Assembly: GCA_023512835.1 (NCBI GenBank)
Contig: CM042084.1
Location: 54,353,031-54,417,030, forward strand
Length of the DNA: 64,000 bases
Reading direction: 5' to 3'
Origin: Taxillus chinensis
Taxonomy: Eukaryota > Streptophyta > Magnoliopsida > Santalales > Loranthaceae
Position 1 is the first letter of the stretch. Each line of letters begins with the position of its first letter. Of the stretch, positions 57,836 through 64,000 are shown in pieces. Under the pieces are notes generated by a model. That model had not been told where the DNA came from and made no database searches. It worked only from the letters and a program-made list of their open reading frames with translations. The position numbers and the translations under genes are program-made.

Positions 57836-58064
57836 GATCAATCAAAGCAAGTGGATACTTGATAGCGGATGCTCCGGACATATGACGGGTGATAAGTCTC
57901 TACTCGTGGATGTTACTGACAAACGAGGCCCATCCGTAACATATGGTGACAACAGTAAAGGTAAGATTGTGGGGTATGGCACTTTAACCAATGACTGTGT
58001 ATCAATTACTAAGGTTGCATTAGTCGAAGGTTTGAAGCATAATCTGCTGATCGAGTGTCAGTAA
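57836..58064 (+). pseudogene. Protease region of element D
   Basis: W-I-L-D-S-G-C-S-G-H-M-T-G-D is the copia aspartic protease motif with D-S-G active site, followed by G-K-I-V-G-Y-G-T-L and L-K-H-N-L-L. A stop at 58062 ends the frame. Confidence 0.87.
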
Positions 58065-59594
58065 TTTATGTGATAAAGGATTCACAATTTCCTTTTTGTC
58101 AAACACTCCGGATGCTAGAGATAACTTATTCAGAAATATTAAGTTATCTGGATCAAGAGATGGGGACATATATTTTGTGGTCTTGAGAAACAATTCTTCT
58201 GACCCTGTATGCTTCTTCACTACAGCATCACATGAAGAAAGTTGGTTATGGCACAAGCGTTGTGCACATTTAAATTTTAAGACCTTGTCTAAATTAGTGT
58301 CGCTTGATTTGGTCACTGGTTTGCCTAAACACAAATACTCCAGACACTCTCTGTCGAGAATGCCAACTTGGCAAACAGACCAAACATAGTTTTAAGAGCA
58401 AAACAATTAATTCAATAACTGCTCATTTACAACTTCTTCACATGGACCCATGTGGTCCCATCTCTATTTCTTCACTTGCTGGTGCGAGATACACCCTAGT
58501 AGTCATCGATGACTTCACCAGATACACATGGGTGTTGTTCCTGAAATCTAAGGACCAAACCTTTGAACACCTTGTCGATCTCTTCAACTGGATAAGCAAT
58601 TCACAAGGACTGAGCATTAAATGCATCAGGAGTGATCATGGTACGGAATTTGATTTCTCGATATGAGGTCATATTGTTCCGAACAGGGCATTCAAGACGA
58701 CTTCTCTGCGCCCGAAACTCCACAACAAAATGGGGTAGCTGAGCGCAAGAATTGCACTTTAGTCGAGGTCGCGGATCAATGTTAGCAGGGGCAAAGCTTC
58801 CTCTCGCCTATGGGTCAAGCGGTGTCTCATCGCTGCTATGTTCGGAAAGAACTCTTATAAATAAACTTACCATGAAAACACCTTATGATATGTGGAAGGG
58901 CAGAAAGCCTTCTATTTCACACTTCAAAACTTTTGGGTGTACCTGCTACGTACTGAACAATGGAAAAGAATCCCGGAATAAATTTGAACCTAAATCTGAT
59001 GATGGGATATTTTTTGGATACTCATTATATAGGAAGGCTTATCAAATTTTCAATAGAAAACTTTTCAAAGTTGAAGAATCTATCCATGTGACTTTTGATG
59101 AAGCTAAAACGGATTGGTCGAAAGTTGGTTCTTCAAGTTCTAATGTGCAGGATCAAGACGACAACATTGACTACTCAAAGTTTATGAATGTTCCTGTCAC
59201 TTCTACTGACCAACCATGTGACACCAATGAAGAACGAAGAAATGATGCAGATGATGCTACGGATGAATCGGACTCGGGACTTCCACTTAACTCCGGATAT
59301 ATTCCTTTGGATATTCAAAATACCGGAGTACCTTCCAGTCCATTCGGACCAGTTGATACGGAAATGAACAATAATGGAGAACCTCAAAATACTCCAGAAC
59401 CTGTAAATTTGAATAACGCTAGCCCGGAAGAAGCTCAATCAGTGGACGACCAAGGACCACCTAATCTGACAGAGCTTCAAATCATTGAGTATTCACCACC
59501 ACTTGCGCAAAACTATAGGTGGACTCAAAGCCACCCTCAAAAACAAGTGATTGGTGATCCTACTGTTGGTGTTAGAACAAGAGCAGCCACCTCC
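58065..59594 (+). pseudogene. GAG-pre-integrase and integrase of element D
   Basis: W-L-W-H-K-R-C-A-H-L-N-F and C-R-E-C-Q-L-G-K supply the zinc-binding HHCC set (about 58245-58375). The core shows H-M-D-P-C-G-P, V-V-I-D-D-F-T-R-Y-T-W and R-S-D-H-G-T-E-F (58440-58660). It is followed by a stop at 58664 and further frame changes. F-G-C-T-C-Y-V and the acidic linker with a post-integrase sequence run to 59594, where element F interrupts. Confidence 0.88.
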
Positions 59595-61108
59595 TGACAG
59601 ACAAGATTTTTAGCCTCTCTAAAAGAGCTAGCTAATGTCGTTAAATCTCTCTTCAAAATAATAAATTCCCTAAGTTTGCACTAAAAGAATAGCAGCAAGC
59701 AAGGGGTCGAACCCACAGGGATTAACCTAGTTCTCTAATTCTCAAATCAAATCACTCAATTACTCTTGTTCTATAAAATGTCTTGGCAAAAAGTTTTCTT
59801 TTTTAAACTAAAGATCTAATTTTTATGTGGTTTTCTAAATAAACAAAGAAAGTAAACTGATTTTAGGATTAAGTTTCAAGGATTAAAAGTATCTAGGGTC
59901 ACAATTTCACCTCCCTATGTTATCTCTACTGGTTCATGATGTTAGGGTTGTCTGAATGAAAACATGCTAAACATAAGCCAAGGACAACAAATGGTCATTG
60001 AGGTCCTTTTAAGAGTTGTATGCCAGAATGGTCATCAAAACACACAAACATGCAAAGCCAATAAATCATACTTGCAAAAGGATAATGATCACACCAATTA
60101 CAAATAAGTTATGAATCTCAATCCGCCCCAGACTAGGGCTAAGAATACCAAGGTGTACATCCAAAGATAGAATTAAGAACAGATTCATAAAACATGTAAA
60201 ACTCAATCATCCAAACCCAATATTCATAAACACAAAGAAACAACAAGGGGGCTACATTGCTCCCCCTAGATTAAAAGAACTACTCACGCATGATTACAAG
60301 CAAAACCAAAGCAGTAAAAGCTCAACATCTTCTTCTTGATCACGCGCACAAAGCAAAGCTTCAAATCCAGGCTCCAAAATCCGCGACGGCTGCTGCGACG
60401 GCTGCTCTCCTAGGTCAAGGAGCACCTCCAAGTCGTGGAGCCTCTCTCTCTCTCTCTAAAACGTGTAGGGGGGTTAGGCATGGCTAGCAGAGGCGTGGAG
60501 GCTTATATTTATAGAGTTTGGATGGGCTTTGAGGTGTGTAACCTAGCCCACTTATCAAAATGGCGTAGTTTTGATAAGTAACACTCGAAACATTAAAAAC
60601 TCTATCTTCCATCCACAATTTGGACTTGGGCCTTCAGGAGCAAATGATCAGCATGGAAAAACGATTGGATCGGTCCAAAAATATCTCTGCACGCCAATTT
60701 GCACGTGATATGGTGAATTCACGTGCACCTCCAAATCAGCTCAAACTTCTCCCCAAGCTTCCTTCCATCATGTAGAGGCCTGAGAGGCAAAAATAGGCTT
60801 GCACGTGAATTGGGTGAATTCACGTGCAGATCCAAATCAGCTCCAAATGCTCTGACATTTCTGTGGCATGTAGAGGACATCATTCCAAGCAACTTTGCTT
60901 CTTGCACGCCAATTGTTTGAGGCCATCTACTATGTCAAAAGTGAGGTCCAAAACCTGCCAAAACAACTTGAAAACGCATGTATTTGCAACTAGCATCTTC
61001 CTAGGGGTTAGAGCAAATATATATGAAATATGAGGCAATAAGGCTCTAATCATGCTCTTAAACATCCTAAATAAATACTAGAATAACTGCATAAAATGCA
61101 CGTTATCA
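59595..61108 (-). repeat. 3' LTR of element F, 1514 bp
   Basis: Minus strand TGATAACGTGCATTTTATGC to TCTTGTCTGTCA; same family as 8297-9798. TATA box TATAAATA at 60513-60506, GA tract at 60457-60442, and paired CACGTG/GGCGTGCA motifs at 60690-60920. Confidence 0.88.
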
Positions 61109-62608
61109 AATACACCACACTTGAACCATTGCTTGTCCTCAAGCAAAAACATACAAGCATGCAAAAAATAAAATAAACACGCGATCAAACGGAAGAAAAA
61201 TAAAATAACAATCAAGGAGAATCATGGTTTCCTAAGCATGCAACTCTATCATGATGAGATGGGAATTTAAGCATCAAAATGAGTCATAACTCAGTTCATT
61301 CATGTCCATATCCCTAGTCCAACAACCATGCAATATCTCCACTTAAATTTCATATATGAGCAAGCAATCCATGATAAAATAGCACCTAGTTTCCCTTTAA
61401 GTTCTTACCAAGGATAAGCAGCCTCACTCAAATATAATAATTCTCAAGCCCAATACCTATCAATGAACAATGGATGGAAAAATCTATCTCTACACTCACC
61501 ATCAGCTATTAATTAAGTACTTGCCAAGCAATCATGAGAGTTCCCTATTGTGCTCATCAAAGAAAACACACTCTATTCTACTTTATTTGAACTCACACGC
61601 TAGTCTAAACTCAATAAACTCACACTCTATTCTAATAACTGATAAAACAAAACCATGAGCTAAAGAATTGAGCTCAACATTCTTAAAACAAAACACAATT
61701 CAGCCAACGTGGCTTCACAAATAAATAATCACACATAAACATCAGGCCAGTGTGGCTTTTATTCTGAATCTTTCTCTTTTTTTTTTTTAAGTAATAACCT
61801 TACAAGGTTGCATTTTATGCTCTCCCTTGATGGATTATTCACTCTTTTTTTTTACTCATATAACACATAAATAAGACTGATTTTTCTGATGTATGCCCCT
61901 TGCCATTTTGCTACATAAGGAGAGACAGAAATTCATTGATGTCTCACATCCCATTTCCCAATTAAGTGATGGCTTTTTCACATTCTATATCACGACCTTT
62001 TCCAATAATATCACACAATAAAGAAAAGAATGCAAAGACAATACAATGACTTAGAGGTCTTGCATCCTAACTCCACACACCAAACACTGAGCACTAATAA
62101 GTAATCACATGCTTACTTGACTCCTACCATTAAATAACCAATGTTGAATGCAAGATGAGTAGCAAATCAAACTATTACCCATACCCTAAATGTCACTCAA
62201 GGGCTAAAAAGAAGTCAGCTCTCATTTTTTCATTTCTTTTTCACTCAACTTTAAGGGTTACTTAGGTCTATTATAAGCATTTCATGCTCAGCTAATATTC
62301 AAAACTCAGCTCCAAAAACATGGTGATATCATTCAAAAGATAAAGACATGATTAAACCAATTCAGAGCACATTTTAACTACTTTAATACCCTTATCACAA
62401 CATGATACTAATGTGGCATAAAAATTAAATTTTAAGCCAAAATTGCATACTTAATATCCATGCCTCCACAAGCAAATCATTCAAGCAAACAACACAAACA
62501 ATCATGCAACTAAAAACAGTTTTTTTTTAATTAAATAAAACATGCAATCACAACATAAAAGACAAGCAAGTGGCTCAAGTCACTCCCATACACCACACTT
62601 AAAATATG
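61109..62608. other. 3' untranslated internal region of element F
   Basis: AT-rich DNA. ATACACCACACTT at 61109 and again at 62589 suggests a diverged duplication of the segment preceding the LTR. No coding sequence recognised. Confidence 0.42.
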
Positions 62609-63300
62609 CTATGTCCGCATGGCATAAAAGAAGGAGTAGGAAAAACACTTACCCCTGGTTTGGCACACTGTAATAGTAGATGACATTGGCCACCATTCGT
62701 CGCACCTGAGCCACAAAGTCACCCGACGTCTCGCCGCGCACTTCCCAATTTTCCTTCCCTTCAGAATACCCATCATGTAGTAGAAACAAAGATCCCACAA
62801 CTGAATTGGTCAGGTCGTTGGGAATTTGCATTTCATTGTAGTGAATAAGAGGGAGCTTGTCCGCCAACAAGCCTTCTTTGATCATTGCCACTTTCATGCG
62901 TTTGATGAACCCATGCACTAACCGTCTTTTTCCGTCTAGCAAACCCTTCGCCTTGGCTTGGATCATATAAGACAAAGATGGCCTACATCCGGATTCACAC
63001 GGACAAGTACATAGTGGCGGTCAATGTGCACCGGAATCGGCACCTCATGCATACCATGCCAAGGGCGGTGCCCTTCATTCTCTCCATTAATGCGTTGGCG
63101 CCACACCTCTTCGGACAAGGGTTGATTGAAAAGCTCACACAAAGATGATGGAAGTGTACCCGGCTAAGGGGTAATTATGAGGCTTAGCCTCCACTACATA
63201 CCGCATGGTCCTGCAGAAGAGGTCTATCTCGTCGGCATAGAGATATTCATCGCCTAAAATCCTTTGAAGGACAAACGAGGTGAAGAGGTCCATGTCCCTT
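62609..63300 (-). pseudogene. Ulp1/C48 peptidase-like domain in element F
   Basis: Minus-strand order over three frames: Y-A-D-E-I-D-L-F (63214-63240, the usual start motif), V-P-I-P-V-H-I-D-R-H-Y-V-L-V (63005-63045, His in the catalytic position followed by Tyr), L-Y-D-P-S-Q-G (about 62950-62970, catalytic Asp), then N-S-V with S-C-G-I-F-V in the adjoining frame (62787-62812, catalytic Cys). R-R-M-V-A-N-V-I helix follows. Frame changes near 63140, 62970 and 62800. The motif order is diagnostic in style but was not profile-tested. Confidence 0.6.
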
Positions 63301-63885
63301 GCAAATCGAGCCCTTAACACCTGAGAATTAATGAAGTCTTCAAATGCTACTTGACTCTCAGCAGATGATATGGCTGGATCAATAATTAAATAGATAGGAG
63401 GGCCAAGGAGGTCTTCAGGTTCGGCGGCATGTAGGTACCCCAAGAGACAGGGATGTATAACAGGCACAATAGCCTTGAGAATATGCAGGATCGGTAAAAG
63501 GCCGGAAGGGTGAATACCCTTCGCCGGCTTTGTCTCCTCTTGAGGCCGGAAGGGTGAATACCCTGTTGCTTGCGCCGCCTCCTCTGGGTGAGAGTAAGAT
63601 GGCTGAGCTGAAGGTTCTGGTTGAGGTGGATCTGCCTGGGCTGGATAAAAATCTTCAGGAGATGGAGAGGGTTCTTCATCAGATATCTCCACTATAGGAG
63701 AATGTTTTGATGCTTTCCTCTTGCTCAAAGCCTTCCAAATTTTGCCTAGGAGGCCTTTGACTTCTTTGTTGTCCTTCCTCAGGGCTTCCACTCGCTACTG
63801 GGTTCTGGCATTCGCCTCCCCGAGCCGCTGTGTTTCTTGCCTCCAAGCTTCGTAGATGCAGGGGATGAGCTTCGGGGCCTCCCAT
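63135..63885 (-). pseudogene. N-terminal acidic/Pro-rich region of the element F protein
   Basis: Open minus-strand stretches with V-E-I-S-D-E-E-P-S-P-S-P-E and many Pro/Gln residues precede the protease-like part. It contains the duplicated segment around 63480-63560 (G-R-K-G-E-Y-P-type sequence twice). No known domain. Confidence 0.48.
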
Positions 63886-63974
63886 GCTCTAGGTGATGCA
63901 TGAGCAGCTACATCTGGGGCCTCCCACGCTCTGGTTCTAGGCTGTGAAGTAGCTTGTTGGTCTCCAGAGATGAG

Positions 63975-64000
63975 TGACAGACAAGATTTTTAGCCTCTCT
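63975..64000 (-). repeat. Start of the 5' LTR of element F
   Basis: 26 bases identical to 59595-59620, then the window ends. Confidence 0.82.

Larger units (their letters stand above)
46349..59594 (+). mobile_element. Element D: Ty1/copia retrotransposon, interrupted by element E and cut by element F
   Basis: The 5' LTR is 46349-47648. Its next bases CAAGT are duplicated at 47647-47651 and 55419-55423 around element E. The primer site and gag resume at 55423. Coding continues through protease and integrase to 59594, where element F begins. Reverse transcriptase, RNase H and the 3' LTR would lie beyond the window. Confidence 0.88.
59595..64000 (-). mobile_element. Element F: LARD-like LTR element, continues past window
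   Basis: The 3' LTR is 59595-61108; the same start (TGACAGACAAGATTTTTAGC) recurs at 63975, where the other LTR begins. About 2.87 kb of internal DNA carries no gag-pol motif but a minus-strand protein region with a Ulp1-like domain. It inserts in the integrase-RT interval of element D. No standard iMet primer site was found beside 63975. Confidence 0.78.

Overview
This is plant nuclear DNA, probably from a woody eudicot; the species cannot be named from the sequence. The evidence is intron-rich genes with GT-AG splice sites, tRNA-iMet primer sites next to long LTRs, plant-specific gene families, and nested Ty3/gypsy, Ty1/copia, hAT, CACTA-like and Harbinger-like elements. No prokaryotic, organellar, CRISPR, rRNA or convincing tRNA feature was seen.

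Two intact host genes lie in a gene island at about 18.6-34.2 kb. A five-exon BREVIS RADIX family gene (+, coding 20639-23729, 360 aa) is convergent with a 16-exon MAK/RCK-type protein kinase gene of the CDKF-4/MHK group (-, coding 24841-30839, 453 aa). Their coding ends are 1.1 kb apart. The kinase has a 1.06 kb inverted-repeat transposon in intron 9.

Left of the island: (1) 1-6414 is a non-autonomous Ty3/gypsy element, element A, whose 5' LTR is cut by the window edge. (2) 7903-16313 is a hAT element with an exact 8-bp target duplication, inserted in CACTA-like sequence. The hAT itself carries a 1.5 kb LTR plus an 85-bp LTR stub between duplicated copies of its transposase end, and a young but broken chromodomain gypsy element (10621-16109, element B).

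Right of the island: a Harbinger-like element (34806-35567); AT-rich DNA with CGAAG-rich degenerate repeats; a solo LTR (37884-41164) split by a Sirevirus-like copia 3' end; a minus-strand LARD-like element with a copia-type LTR (41707-46348, element C); a plus-strand copia element (46349-59594, element D) interrupted exactly between its 5' LTR and primer site by a Tekay-like gypsy element (47652-55418, element E, minus strand, TSD CAAGT); and a second LARD-like element (59595 to beyond the window, element F, minus strand) that cuts element D off before its reverse transcriptase.

The most interesting observations are: two LTR elements of different LTR families that both encode broken Ulp1/C48-type protease-like domains; modular sharing of one U3 promoter block among otherwise different LTR families; and the LTR-AAT-partial-LTR structure flanked by a 166-bp target duplication, which resembles a captured 2-LTR circle junction. 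All retroelement coding regions in the window are interrupted; I describe them as found.
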